Part shown: positions 51,652-60,051 of the stretch, piece after piece
Layout of the letters: every line of letters begins with the position of its first letter
Numbering within the stretch: the stretch's first letter is position 1
NCBI RefSeq assembly: GCF_014395785.1
Contig: NZ_CP060713.1
Span: 2,632,501-2,696,500, forward strand
From: Nocardioides mesophilus
Lineage (GTDB): Bacteria > Actinomycetota > Actinomycetes > Propionibacteriales > Nocardioidaceae
DNA: 64,000 nucleotides
Reading direction: 5' to 3'
Notes under the pieces: model-generated
Told to the model about the DNA's origin: nothing
Seen by the model: only the letters and a program-made list of their open reading frames with translations
Database searches by the model: none
Made by a program: the position numbers and the translations under genes

Positions 51652-51876
51652 TCACTGCTCGGGCATCAGCACCCAGGCGACGATGTAGGCGATCACCGCG
51701 GTGCCGCAGCTGAGCAGGGCGGCCAGGACCGCCAGCAGCCGGACCACGTTGGGGTCGATGCCGGCGTAGGCGCCGATCCCGCCGCAGACCCCGGCCACCC
51801 AGCGGTCGTCGCGGCTGCGGACCAGGCGCTTCGGGGCGGGCTGGGGCGGCGGCGGCGCGTTGTACGGCGTGGTCAT
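51652..51876 (-). CDS. Small PspC-domain protein
   Basis: 74 residues: a Pro-rich N terminus, then a PspC domain (RLVRSRDDRWVAGVCGGIGAYAGIDPNVVRLLAVLAALLS) with one transmembrane hairpin ending AWVLMPEQ. PspC domains act in membrane-stress signalling. The ATG overlaps the stop of the gene before it (ATGA); last gene of a three-gene unit with the larger PspC protein. Confidence 0.88.
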   Translation of the reverse strand: MTTPYNAPPPPQPAPKRLVRSRDDRWVAGVCGGIGAYAGIDPNVVRLLAVLAALLSCGTAVIAYIVAWVLMPEQ

Positions 51877-52262
51877 CGGTTCTCCTCGGAGGTCGGAAGC
51901 ACGGTCGTGTGCTCGGTGTCGGTCCGATAGCTGGTCGCACCAGTGTCGGTCGGATCGGCGTCGGTCGGGGCGGGGATGCCCGGATCGGTGCCGACGTCGT
52001 ACGCCGGCTCGTCCTCGGGACGAGCCTCTGCGTCGTACGCCGTCGCCCCGGCCGCGCGGGACCGGCCGCGGGAGACGCCCTTGGCCGCGAAGGCGACCAG
52101 GCCGATCACCCCGGCGACCACCAGGCTCAGCGGCACCAGCCAGCCGACGTCCCCGGCGTCGATGATGTCGGCGGCTGCGGCGTGCAGGGCCCACGAGCCG
52201 GCGATGCCGAGGAAGGCCAGACCGACGACGAGGTAGCTGACGTTGAGCGGATGGGTCTTCAT
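51873..52262 (-). CDS. Small membrane protein, two predicted helices
   Basis: 129 residues. Two transmembrane helices (about 9-30 and 41-61) followed by a long acidic, Asp/Thr/Pro-rich tail likely in the cytoplasm. I recognise no domain. ATG 52262 overlaps the upstream stop (TGATG), and the gene ends overlapping the PspC gene, so it belongs to the same envelope-stress unit. Confidence 0.8.
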   Translation of the reverse strand: MKTHPLNVSYLVVGLAFLGIAGSWALHAAAADIIDAGDVGWLVPLSLVVAGVIGLVAFAAKGVSRGRSRAAGATAYDAEARPEDEPAYDVGTDPGIPAPTDADPTDTGATSYRTDTEHTTVLPTSEENR

Positions 52263-53680
52263 CACTGGCCTGCCTTCTGGAGCTGTCGGACCTCGATGGA
52301 GCCGACCGAGAGGTCGGCCTCGAGGGTGAGCGTGGGGACGTCCTTGCCGCCGTCGACGACCCGGACGACGCGGGGGCTGCGGCCCTCATCGAGGGTGCCG
52401 TCCACGTTGACGTCCCCGGCGATGCCGATCTCGGCGTCCACGGCCACGTCGAGCCCCTCGGGCACGTAGACGATGATCTCGCCGGCCTCGGCCCGCAGCT
52501 CGACGGAGCGGCCGTCGAGGTTCTCCAGGTCGCGGACCGAGGTGAGGTCGAGTCCGACGGTGCCGGCGAGCACGGAGTAGCGGTCGTGCACCTGCGCGCT
52601 GCTGGCCGGCACCGCGTCGAGCCGCTGCGGACGCCCGTAGTCGTAGCGGTCGGCCACCGACGTGACCGCCAGCGCGATGCAGGCGAGGACGCCGAGCGCC
52701 ACCAGGCCACCGGGCCGGCCGGCGAACGAGCCGACCACGAGCATCACGCCGATCACGGCCAGCGCCAGCGCCGGGTAGGCGGCGTCGACGACGGTGTTGC
52801 CGGCGGCGTCGTAGAGCCCGAGCGTCCCGAGCGCCACCGCCACGAACGCGAGCGTGAAGCCGAAGAGCACCGGGCCGCGGTCGCGCCGCGGCGGGCTCGG
52901 GTACGTCGTCGGGGCGTACGCCGCCGGGCCGGCGGGCGGCGTCGGGGGGTACGCAGTCGCGCCCGCGGGGGGCGCCGTCGGGGCGTACGCCGTCGCGCCG
53001 GAGGCCGGCCAGCCCGGCGAGGACGCGGGAGCAGGAGCCTCCTGGTACGCCGCCGGAGCGACAGGCACCTCACCGGCAGCACCGGGAGCACCGGGGTAGC
53101 TGAAGCTGCCCGAGCCGGCGGTGGTCCCGGCCGAGGCCGGGGCGGCCGGGGCGGACGCCGGGCCGGTCGGGGCCGGGACGTCCGCGTGGTGGCCCGACTT
53201 GTCCCGGGTGAGCAGCACGATCAGCACCACCAGGGCGGCCAGCGCGATCGGACCGGGGAGGAAGACCCCGCCGAAGCCGCCGTTGAGGTTGCCGACGAAG
53301 TCGCCGACCACCAGCACCGCGCCCAGCACGCCGGCGATGATCAGCAGCGTGTTGCGGGTGCTCGGGCTGGCGCTGATCACCGCGTCGTCGCTCTGCTCCT
53401 CGGGGACCAGCAGCCAGGCCGCGGCGTACAGCACGATCCCGGCGCCACCGAAGAAGCACAGCACCACGAACAGCACCCGCAGCACGGTCGGGTCGATGTT
53501 CAGGTGCCGGCCCAGGCCACCGGCGACGCCCGCGATCTTGCGGTCGATGACCGAGCGGCGCAGCCGGGTGTAGTCGCGGAGGTTCTCGGTGGCGACGCCG
53601 GCCCGGGGCGCCTCCATTGCCTGGTGGGGGGTCCCCTGCGGGCCGGACGGGGCGTCCTGGGGGGTGTGGGTCTCGGTCAT
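52262..53680 (-). CDS. PspC domain protein with LiaF-like C-terminal region
   Basis: 472 residues. N-terminal PspC domain (RRSVIDRKIAGVAGGLGRHLNIDPTVLRVLFVVLCFFGGAGIVLYAAAWLLVPEE), two more helices, a long Ala/Pro linker with TAYxPT repeats, four helices around 290-385, and a soluble C-terminal beta region (GTVGLDLTSVRDLENLDGRSVELRAEAGEIIVYVP...) like LiaF/DUF2154 sheets. LiaF-type proteins restrain a cognate kinase; a PspC-containing kinase is divergently encoded next door. First gene of the three-gene unit. Confidence 0.85.
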   Translation of the reverse strand: MTETHTPQDAPSGPQGTPHQAMEAPRAGVATENLRDYTRLRRSVIDRKIAGVAGGLGRHLNIDPTVLRVLFVVLCFFGGAGIVLYAAAWLLVPEEQSDDAVISASPSTRNTLLIIAGVLGAVLVVGDFVGNLNGGFGGVFLPGPIALAALVVLIVLLTRDKSGHHADVPAPTGPASAPAAPASAGTTAGSGSFSYPGAPGAAGEVPVAPAAYQEAPAPASSPGWPASGATAYAPTAPPAGATAYPPTPPAGPAAYAPTTYPSPPRRDRGPVLFGFTLAFVAVALGTLGLYDAAGNTVVDAAYPALALAVIGVMLVVGSFAGRPGGLVALGVLACIALAVTSVADRYDYGRPQRLDAVPASSAQVHDRYSVLAGTVGLDLTSVRDLENLDGRSVELRAEAGEIIVYVPEGLDVAVDAEIGIAGDVNVDGTLDEGRSPRVVRVVDGGKDVPTLTLEADLSVGSIEVRQLQKAGQ

Positions 53681-53724
53681 GGCTCGATCCTGTGCCCTCG
53701 CGGCGTCCGCCACCATCGGGGACG

Positions 53725-53776
53725 ACCCTGAGATCCACCGGGGCAGTGGCTCTCGGGGTCAGGGTCGGGTCAGGGT
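53725..53776. promoter_or_regulatory. Operator-like TCAGGGT sites between the PspC divergon genes
   Basis: ACCCTGA at 53725-53731 (inverted) and TCAGGGT at 53759-53765 and 53770-53776 (direct, 11-base period). They lie in the 143-base divergent gap and could bind the NarL-type regulator encoded at 55119. Confidence 0.5.
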
Positions 53777-53823
53777 GCCAACTCATGTCCGGGAGGGTTC
53801 GCACGTGTGACGATGGGACCACG

Positions 53824-55119
53824 ATGAGCAGCACCGACACCGCCGTACCCCCCGGCACCCGCCCCGGGCCGCCGCGCGCCTTCCGGTCCGTCGACGACCG
53901 GCTCCTCGGCGGGGTGGCGGCCGGGCTCGCCGAGCACCTCGGCCTCGACGTCACGCTGGTGCGCGGCTTCTTCCTGGTCACCTCGGTGTTCGGGGGGCTG
54001 GGCCTGGCGCTGTACGCCGGCCTGTGGCTGGTGCTGCCTGCGGGCTCCCACCTCGAGCAGGCCGCGCCGGGGCTGGAAGCGGCCCGCCGGCAGGGCAGGC
54101 GGCCGCGCCGCACGACGTCGCGGCTGGAGGACGTCGGCCCGCTGGTCGCGATCGCCGCGATCGTGCTCGGCGTCGCAGTCCTCGCCAACGGCTGGCTGGG
54201 CAACTCGTTCCTGTTCTGGCCGGTGCTGCTCGGCGTGGTCGGCATCGCGGTGCTCTGGCGGCAGGCCGACGAGGCCCAGCGGGAGCGGTGGGTCGACAGC
54301 AGCGGCCGGATCAACGTGGTGCGGGCCGTGGTCGGCCGCGGCGGCGTCGCGGCGTACACCCGGCTGGCCGTCGGGGTGGTCTGCCTGGTGGGGGCGCTGG
54401 CGCTGTTCGCGGTGCAGACCGGCCAGGCCGGCGTCGCCCGCGACGTGCTGATCGCCGGGGCGCTCGGCGTCGCGGGGCTGGCACTGACCGTCGGGCCGTG
54501 GCTGTTCCGGCTCGCCGGCGACCTGGGAGAGGAGCGGGCCGCGCGGATCCGCACCGAGGAGCGCGCCGACATGGCCGCGCACCTGCACGACTCCGTCCTG
54601 CAGACGCTGGCGCTCATCCAGAAGCACGCCGACGACGGCCGGGCGGTCTCCACGCTGGCGCGGGCCCAGGAGCGCGACCTGCGGGCCTGGCTCTACGGCG
54701 ACGAGTCGCAGAGCCCGACCACGTTGGCGGGAGCGTTGAAGACCGCGGCCGCCGAGGTCGAGGACGCCTTCGGGGTGCCGGTCGAGGTGGTCACCGTCGG
54801 CGACACGGCCCTGACCGAGCGGCTGCGCCCGCTGGTGCTGGCCGCCCGCGAGTCGATGGTCAACGCCGCCAAGCACTCCGGCGCCGACCAGGTCGACGTC
54901 TACGCCGAGCACGCCGCCGGGCGCAGCGAGGTGTTCGTCCGTGACCGCGGCGTCGGCTTCGACCAGGAGGCCGTGCCCGCGGACCGGCTCGGCGTGCGGC
55001 ACAGCATCCTGGACCGGATGCAGCGCCACGGCGGTACGGCGCAGGTGCGGACCAGGCCGGGCGAGGGCACCGAGATCCGGCTGGGCATGCTGGACCCCGA
55101 CAGCGAGGAGGACGCCTGA
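53824..55119 (+). CDS. PspC-domain sensor histidine kinase (HisKA_3/HATPase)
   Basis: 431 residues. N-terminal PspC domain (FRSVDDRLLGGVAAGLAEHLGLDVTLVRGFFLVTSVFGGLGLALYAGLWLVLPAG), four further helices (about 105-225), then a HisKA_3 phosphoacceptor region MAAHLHDSVLQTLALIQKHADD with the HDSVLQ motif, N box ESMVNAAKHSG, and RDRGVGFD. This is the LiaS/NarX-like kinase type common in actinobacteria. Its stop overlaps the regulator ATG. The kinase may be controlled by the LiaF-like protein encoded on the other strand. Confidence 0.92.
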   Translation: MSSTDTAVPPGTRPGPPRAFRSVDDRLLGGVAAGLAEHLGLDVTLVRGFFLVTSVFGGLGLALYAGLWLVLPAGSHLEQAAPGLEAARRQGRRPRRTTSRLEDVGPLVAIAAIVLGVAVLANGWLGNSFLFWPVLLGVVGIAVLWRQADEAQRERWVDSSGRINVVRAVVGRGGVAAYTRLAVGVVCLVGALALFAVQTGQAGVARDVLIAGALGVAGLALTVGPWLFRLAGDLGEERAARIRTEERADMAAHLHDSVLQTLALIQKHADDGRAVSTLARAQERDLRAWLYGDESQSPTTLAGALKTAAAEVEDAFGVPVEVVTVGDTALTERLRPLVLAARESMVNAAKHSGADQVDVYAEHAAGRSEVFVRDRGVGFDQEAVPADRLGVRHSILDRMQRHGGTAQVRTRPGEGTEIRLGMLDPDSEEDA

Positions 55120-55814
55120 TGGCGCAGCACGGCATCCCGGCCACCGCCGGCGGCACCACCCGGCCGGACCCGACCCGGCCGGTGAGCGTGGTCATCGTCG
55201 ACGACCACGCGATGTTCCGCACCGGTGTCCGGGCCGAGATCGAGGGCCGGGTGAGGGTTCTCGGCGAGGCGGCCGACGTCGACGAGGCCGTCGAGGCGGT
55301 GCAGCGGCTGCGCCCGGAGGTGGTCCTGCTCGACGTGCACCTGCCGGGCGGCGGCGGCGGCGAGGTGATGCGCCGGATCGCGAGCCGCGTCCCGGAGACC
55401 CGGTTCCTGGCGTTGAGCGTCTCGGACGCCGCGGAGGACGTGATCGGCACGATCCGGGCCGGCGCCCGCGGCTACGTCACCAAGACGATCACCGGTCCCG
55501 AGCTCGTCGATGCGATCGGCCGGGTCGCGGAGGGCGACGCGGTGTTCTCGCCGCGGCTGGCCGGCTTCGTCCTCGACGCGTTCGCCGGCTCGATCGCGGT
55601 CGCCCAGGTCGACGAGGACCTGGACCGGCTCAGCGAGCGGGAGCGGGAGGTGATGCGGCTGATCGCGCGCGGCTACGCCTACAAGGAGGTGGCCAGCGAG
55701 CTGTTCATCTCGGTGAAGACCGTCGAGACCCACGTCTCCAGCGTGCTGCGCAAGCTGCAGCTCTCGTCCCGGCACGAGCTGACCCGGTGGGCGACCGACC
55801 GCCGCCTGCTGTGA
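55119..55814 (+). CDS. NarL/LuxR-family response regulator
   Basis: 231 residues. Receiver with VIVDDHAMFRTGV, phosphoacceptor Asp in VVLLDVHLPGGGGGEV, and the Lys in GYVTKTITG. C-terminal LuxR helix-turn-helix LSEREREVMRLIARGYAYKEVASELFISVKTVETHVSSVLRKL. Translationally coupled to the kinase (TGATG). Probable target sites are the TCAGGGT repeats in the divergent gap. Confidence 0.95.
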   Translation: MAQHGIPATAGGTTRPDPTRPVSVVIVDDHAMFRTGVRAEIEGRVRVLGEAADVDEAVEAVQRLRPEVVLLDVHLPGGGGGEVMRRIASRVPETRFLALSVSDAAEDVIGTIRAGARGYVTKTITGPELVDAIGRVAEGDAVFSPRLAGFVLDAFAGSIAVAQVDEDLDRLSEREREVMRLIARGYAYKEVASELFISVKTVETHVSSVLRKLQLSSRHELTRWATDRRLL

Positions 55815-56494
55815 GCTCCGCCCGGCTCCGGCTGGTGGCGGTCCTCGTGGTGCTCGGCTCGGCGGCCCTGCTCCTCTCCTGGGTCACGACGCTCGATCAG
55901 CCGCCGCGGGCCGACGTCGCCGTGCACGACCTGCTGTGGGCGCACCGCGACCCCGCCTGGACCCGGCTGGCCGGCCTGGTGACCTGGGTCGGCTCGATCC
56001 GCACCCTGGTCCCGCTGCTGGTGCTGGTGCTCCTGGTGCGGCCGCGGACCAGCCGCCCGGTCCTGCACGCCGGCTGGGTGCTCGGGTTCTTCGGGCTGGC
56101 CGTGCTCACCCGGAGCGTGCTGCAGCCCGCGCTGGGCCGGCCCCGGCCACCGACCGACGGGATCCTCGCGGACGGGCCGGGGTCGAGCTTCCCCTCGGGG
56201 CACACGCTGCAGATCGTGGTCGCGCTGGGCCTGCTGCTCGCCTGCTACCGGCCGGCCGGCCGCGGCGCCCGCACGCTCGCCACGGTGGCGGCGCTCGCCG
56301 TGGTCTCGCTGGTGGGGCTGAGCCGGCTCTACCTCGGCGTGCACTGGCTCACCGACGTCGCCGGGGGCGCGCTGCTGGGCGCTGGCGTGCTGGTGCTGTG
56401 GTGGGCCACCGGGCCGTGGCGACCGGGGCCGGCCGGCCCGCAGCCGCGGGAGCAGCCCGAAGACCCGGCCCGGCGGCGCGGAGTCAGTCGCTGA
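55811..56494 (+). CDS. PAP2-family membrane phosphatase
   Basis: 227 residues, six predicted transmembrane helices. Motifs: GRPRPPTDG (first, K/R-x6-RP), SFPSGHTLQ (second) and SRLYLGVHWLTDV (third), all catalytic residues present. Such enzymes dephosphorylate undecaprenyl pyrophosphate or phosphatidate. The GTG overlaps the response regulator stop (GTGA), so it is part of the PspC-kinase operon. It may recycle lipid carrier under envelope stress. The 3' end overlaps the convergent htrA-like gene by 11 bases. Confidence 0.9.
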   Translation: MSSARLRLVAVLVVLGSAALLLSWVTTLDQPPRADVAVHDLLWAHRDPAWTRLAGLVTWVGSIRTLVPLLVLVLLVRPRTSRPVLHAGWVLGFFGLAVLTRSVLQPALGRPRPPTDGILADGPGSSFPSGHTLQIVVALGLLLACYRPAGRGARTLATVAALAVVSLVGLSRLYLGVHWLTDVAGGALLGAGVLVLWWATGPWRPGPAGPQPREQPEDPARRRGVSR

Positions 56495-57425
56495 GCTCGG
56501 ACGGCACGGTGACCGCGTCCACCAGGGCGCCGTTGCGCATCACGGTGATCTCCAGCCGACGGCCGATGGACTCCTCGAACAGCAGCCGCTGCAGCGACTG
56601 GGCGTCGCCGAGCGGGTTCCCGGCCACGGCGATGATCAGGTCGCCGGCCCGCAGGCCGCTCGACGCGGCGGGGGACCCGGCGACCACCTCGACGACGCGC
56701 AGCGCGGTGCGCTGCCCGGTGCGGTCGGCCCACAGCGGCGGCAGCGGCGCCGGCGAGGTGACCAGACCCAGGTAGCCGCGGCGGACCCGGCCGTCGTGCA
56801 TCAGCGCGGAGATGATCCGGCGCGACGTGGCGTTGACGGGTACGGCGAGCCCGAGCCCCACGCCGGCGACCGCCGTGTTGATGCCGATCACCCGACCGTG
56901 CGAGTCGGCCAGCGCGCCGCCGGAGCTGCCCGGGTTCAGCGCCGCGTCGGTCTGGATGACGTCCTCGACGATGCGGGTCGCGTTGCGCACCCGGACCGGG
57001 AGCGCACGGCCGAGGCCGCTGACCACGCCGGCGGTGATGCTGCCGGCCATGCCGAGCGGGTTGCCGACGGCCACCACGAGCGAGCCGATCCGCAGGTCGT
57101 CGACGTCGCGGTAGACCGGTGGCTCGGCGACGGCCCGGTCCACGCGGACCACGGCGAGGTCCGCGAGCGGGTCCCGACCGACGATCTCGAGCCGCGCGGT
57201 GCTGCCGTCGGCGAAGGTGGCCTCCCCGGTGTCGGCGTCCCCGACCACGTGGGCGTTGGTCAGCAGGTGCCCCTCGGCGGTGAGCACCACCGCGGAGCCG
57301 GAGGCCTCCCCGGGCCGGCCGCGGCGCCGCACGCGGATCGCGGCGACGCGCGGCAGCAGCAGCTCGGCGACCCCGGAGACGACCCGGGAGTAGGCGTCGA
57401 GCGCGTCGTGGTCGGTCGGTTCCAT
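56484..57425 (-). CDS. HtrA-like trypsin-family serine protease with PDZ domain
   Basis: 313 residues. Serine protease domain with His59 (TNAHVV), Asp89 (DPLADLAVV) and Ser168 (NPGSSGG, with Ser in place of the usual Asn-Ser-Gly-Gly spacing), then one PDZ domain from about residue 225 (PLWADRTGQRTALRVVEVVAGSPAASSGLRAGDLIIAV). Unlike typical HtrA/DegP there is no signal peptide or membrane helix, so it is predicted cytoplasmic. GGGAAG precedes the ATG. Substrate unknown; misfolded proteins are likely. Confidence 0.88.
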   Translation of the reverse strand: MEPTDHDALDAYSRVVSGVAELLLPRVAAIRVRRRGRPGEASGSAVVLTAEGHLLTNAHVVGDADTGEATFADGSTARLEIVGRDPLADLAVVRVDRAVAEPPVYRDVDDLRIGSLVVAVGNPLGMAGSITAGVVSGLGRALPVRVRNATRIVEDVIQTDAALNPGSSGGALADSHGRVIGINTAVAGVGLGLAVPVNATSRRIISALMHDGRVRRGYLGLVTSPAPLPPLWADRTGQRTALRVVEVVAGSPAASSGLRAGDLIIAVAGNPLGDAQSLQRLLFEESIGRRLEITVMRNGALVDAVTVPSELSD

Positions 57426-57559
57426 CGGCTTCCCTCACCCCCCGCACCGGATGGAACGACGCCCGCCCGGCGGCTGTTCCGCTCGGGTGTTCGCCCTGAG
57501 CGGACGTGCGCCGGGCTCCGGCCCGGGCCTGCGCGCACGCTCGTCGCAAGCGGCCCGGG

Positions 57560-58711
57560 TCAGGGGAGGGGATCGACCTCGTCGTGGTCGCCGACGCCGG
57601 CGGCGAGCCGGGCCAGGTGGAGCCGGCCGTCGCCGAGGAGGTGCTCGAGCGCGGTCAGGTGGCTGGTGTAGTGGCCCACGGAGTACTCCGCGGTCATCCC
57701 GATGCCGCCGTGCAGCTGGATCGCCTCCTGGCCGATGTGCCGGCCCGCCCGGCTCACCTGCAGCGACGCGCGGGCCGCGGCCTCGCCCACCTGCGACTCC
57801 GCGCCGTCGAGCAGCACCAGTGTCGCCCAGGCAGCGACGCTGCGCGCCAGCTCGAGGGAGACGTAGAGGTCCGCGGCCCGGAACGTCAGCGCCTGGAACT
57901 TGTTGAGGGTGACCCCGAACTGCTTGCGGCTCTTGAGGTAGTCGGTGGTCGTGTCCAGCGCGAACGACATCGCGCCGAGGGCCTCGTGGCAGGCGGCGAT
58001 CCGGGCGGTGTCCCAGGTCAGCTCGATCGCCGCGGTGCGGTCGGTCCCGGGCTCGCCCAGCGGCCTGGCCGCCGTACCGGCGAACGTGACGCGCGCGGCC
58101 CGGCCGCCGTCGTGGGTGGCGTAGCCCTCACGGGTGAGGCCCTCGGCGGAGGTCTCGACCAGGAAGAGGCCGGTGCCGCCGTCCGGCAGCGCGGCGCTCA
58201 CCACCAGCAGGTCGGCGCGGGCGCCGTGCGGGACCGGCTCCTTGACGCCGGCCAGCCGCCAGCCGTCGCCGTCGTCGTCGCGGGTCGCGGTGACCGCCGT
58301 CGCGGTGGCCGACCACCGGCTGCCCGGCTCGAGGTGCGCGAACGTCGGCAGCAGGGAGCCCTCGGCCAGCGCCGGCAGCACGGCCGCCCTTTGCTCCGGC
58401 TCGCCCACGGCGGCCACCAGGCCGCCGGCCAGGACCACCGAGGTCAGGAACGGCTCGGGGGCGAGCACCCGGCCGAGCTCCTCGCTGACCAGGGCGACCT
58501 CGACCGGCCCGGCCCCCATGCCGCCGTCCTCCTCCGCGAAGGGCAGCCCGAGGACGCCCATCTCGGCCAGCCGCTGCCACAGCGACTCGTCGAAGCCCGG
58601 CTCGCTCGCCACGGTCTTGCGGCGCTGCTCGAAGTCGCCGTAGGCACGGCCCAGCAGCCCGCGCACTGCATCGCGCAGGGCCTCCTGCTCGTCGTCATAG
58701 GTGAAGTCCAC
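57560..58711 (-). CDS. Acyl-CoA dehydrogenase, diverged partner subunit
   Basis: 383 residues. N-terminal alpha-helical domain (VDFTYDDEQEALRDAVRGLLGRAYGDF), middle beta domain diverged, C-terminal domain with KSRKQFGVTLNKFQALTFRAADLYVSLELARSV and QLHGGIGMTAEYSVGHYTSHLTALEHLLG. The usual flavin motif (T-E-x-x-A-G-S-D) of the middle domain is replaced by ATAVTATRD, so it may be the noncatalytic half of a heteromeric enzyme. GTG 58711 has AAAGGA seven bases upstream. It follows the other subunit by 22 bases. Confidence 0.85.
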   Translation of the reverse strand: MDFTYDDEQEALRDAVRGLLGRAYGDFEQRRKTVASEPGFDESLWQRLAEMGVLGLPFAEEDGGMGAGPVEVALVSEELGRVLAPEPFLTSVVLAGGLVAAVGEPEQRAAVLPALAEGSLLPTFAHLEPGSRWSATATAVTATRDDDGDGWRLAGVKEPVPHGARADLLVVSAALPDGGTGLFLVETSAEGLTREGYATHDGGRAARVTFAGTAARPLGEPGTDRTAAIELTWDTARIAACHEALGAMSFALDTTTDYLKSRKQFGVTLNKFQALTFRAADLYVSLELARSVAAWATLVLLDGAESQVGEAAARASLQVSRAGRHIGQEAIQLHGGIGMTAEYSVGHYTSHLTALEHLLGDGRLHLARLAAGVGDHDEVDPLP

Positions 58712-58733
58712 GTCGTGGTCCTTTCGGTGTCTT

Positions 58734-59909
58734 CTACAGCCCGAGGATGGTGCCGGCGATGATCTGTCGCTGCACCTCGTTCGAGCCGCCGTAGATGGAG
58801 GCCTTGCGCAGGTTGAGGTACGTCGGGGTGGCCAGCCGGGTCCACTCCGGCAGGTCGCTGCCGGCTCCGGCACCGGAGGCCAGCGAGGCCGGCCCGGCCA
58901 GGTCCACCACCAGCTCGCTGACGGCCTGCTGCAGCTCGGTCCCCTTGAGCTTGAGCACCGACGAGGCCGGGTGGGGCTTGCCGTCGGTGGAGTGGGCGAC
59001 CACCCGCAGCGCGGTGAGCTCGAGCGCGAGCAGCTCGTTCTCCAGCTCGGCGACCTGGGCGGCCACCAGCGGGTCCTCGAGCAGCGAGGTGCCCCCGGGA
59101 CCGGCGGTGGCGGCGTGCGCCTTGGCCGCGGCGAGCATGCGCTTCGTCGCGCCGACCGGGGCGACGCCGACCCGCTCGTTGCCGAGCAGGAACTTCGCGT
59201 AGTCCCAGCCCTTGTTCTCCTCGCCGACCAGGTTCTCGGCCGGCACCCGGACATCCTCGAAGAAGACCTCGTTGACCTCGTGGCCGCCGTCGATCAGCTC
59301 GATCGGGCGCACCGTGACCCCGGGCGTGCTCATGTCGATGAGGAGGAAGGAGATCCCCTGCTGCCGCTTGGGGGCGTCGGGGTCGGTGCGGACCAGGTTG
59401 AAGATCCAGTCGCCGTACTGCCCGAGCGTGGTCCAGGTCTTCTGGCCGTTGACCACCCACTCGTCGCCGTCACGGACCGCGGTGGTGCGCAGCGAGGCCA
59501 GGTCGGAGCCGGCGTCGGGCTCGGAGAAGCCCTGGGACCACCAGATGTCGAGGTTGGCGGTGGCCGGCAGGAAGCGCTCCTTCTGCTCCTGGGAGCCGAA
59601 GGTCGCGATCACCGGTCCGACCATCGAGGCGTTGAACGCCAGCGGCAGCGGGACGCAGGCGCGCTGCATCTCCTCGTGCCAGATGTGGCGCTGCAGCGGC
59701 GTCCAGTCCTGGCCGCCCCACTCGACCGGCCAGCCGGGCACCGCGAGGCCGGCAGCGTTCAGCGTGCGCTGGCTCTCCACGATCTGGTCCTTGGTCAGCT
59801 CCCGGCCGGCGGCCACGGTGTCCCGGATCTCCTGGGGGACCCGGGTGGTGAAGAACGTGCGCATCTCCTCGCGGAACGCGGCGTCCTCGGGGGACAGCTC
59901 GAGCCTCAT
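58734..59909 (-). CDS. Acyl-CoA dehydrogenase, catalytic-type subunit
   Basis: 391 residues. Flavin signature GFSEPDAGSDLASLRTTA, VNGQKTWTTLGQ, YGDWIFNLVRTD, then the C-terminal helical domain ending YGGSNEVQRQIIAGTILGL. The style (FadE-type with WWSQGFSEPDAGSD) matches actinobacterial heteromeric ACADs such as those used on steroid or branched side chains. GGAGG precedes the ATG. Paired with the gene downstream as an alpha2beta2 enzyme by analogy. Confidence 0.9.
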   Translation of the reverse strand: MRLELSPEDAAFREEMRTFFTTRVPQEIRDTVAAGRELTKDQIVESQRTLNAAGLAVPGWPVEWGGQDWTPLQRHIWHEEMQRACVPLPLAFNASMVGPVIATFGSQEQKERFLPATANLDIWWSQGFSEPDAGSDLASLRTTAVRDGDEWVVNGQKTWTTLGQYGDWIFNLVRTDPDAPKRQQGISFLLIDMSTPGVTVRPIELIDGGHEVNEVFFEDVRVPAENLVGEENKGWDYAKFLLGNERVGVAPVGATKRMLAAAKAHAATAGPGGTSLLEDPLVAAQVAELENELLALELTALRVVAHSTDGKPHPASSVLKLKGTELQQAVSELVVDLAGPASLASGAGAGSDLPEWTRLATPTYLNLRKASIYGGSNEVQRQIIAGTILGL

Positions 59910-60051
59910 CCAACTCCTCCTCGCACTCGAGACGGCGATCTGGTGGCCTCCGGTGGCCCTGCCGACCTCGTGTCCCCCGAGTGTATGGAACGTGTTCCAG
60001 CCGGCGTCGCGGTACTGGGCGCGCCGGACGCGGCGGCGTACCGTCTGCGCC

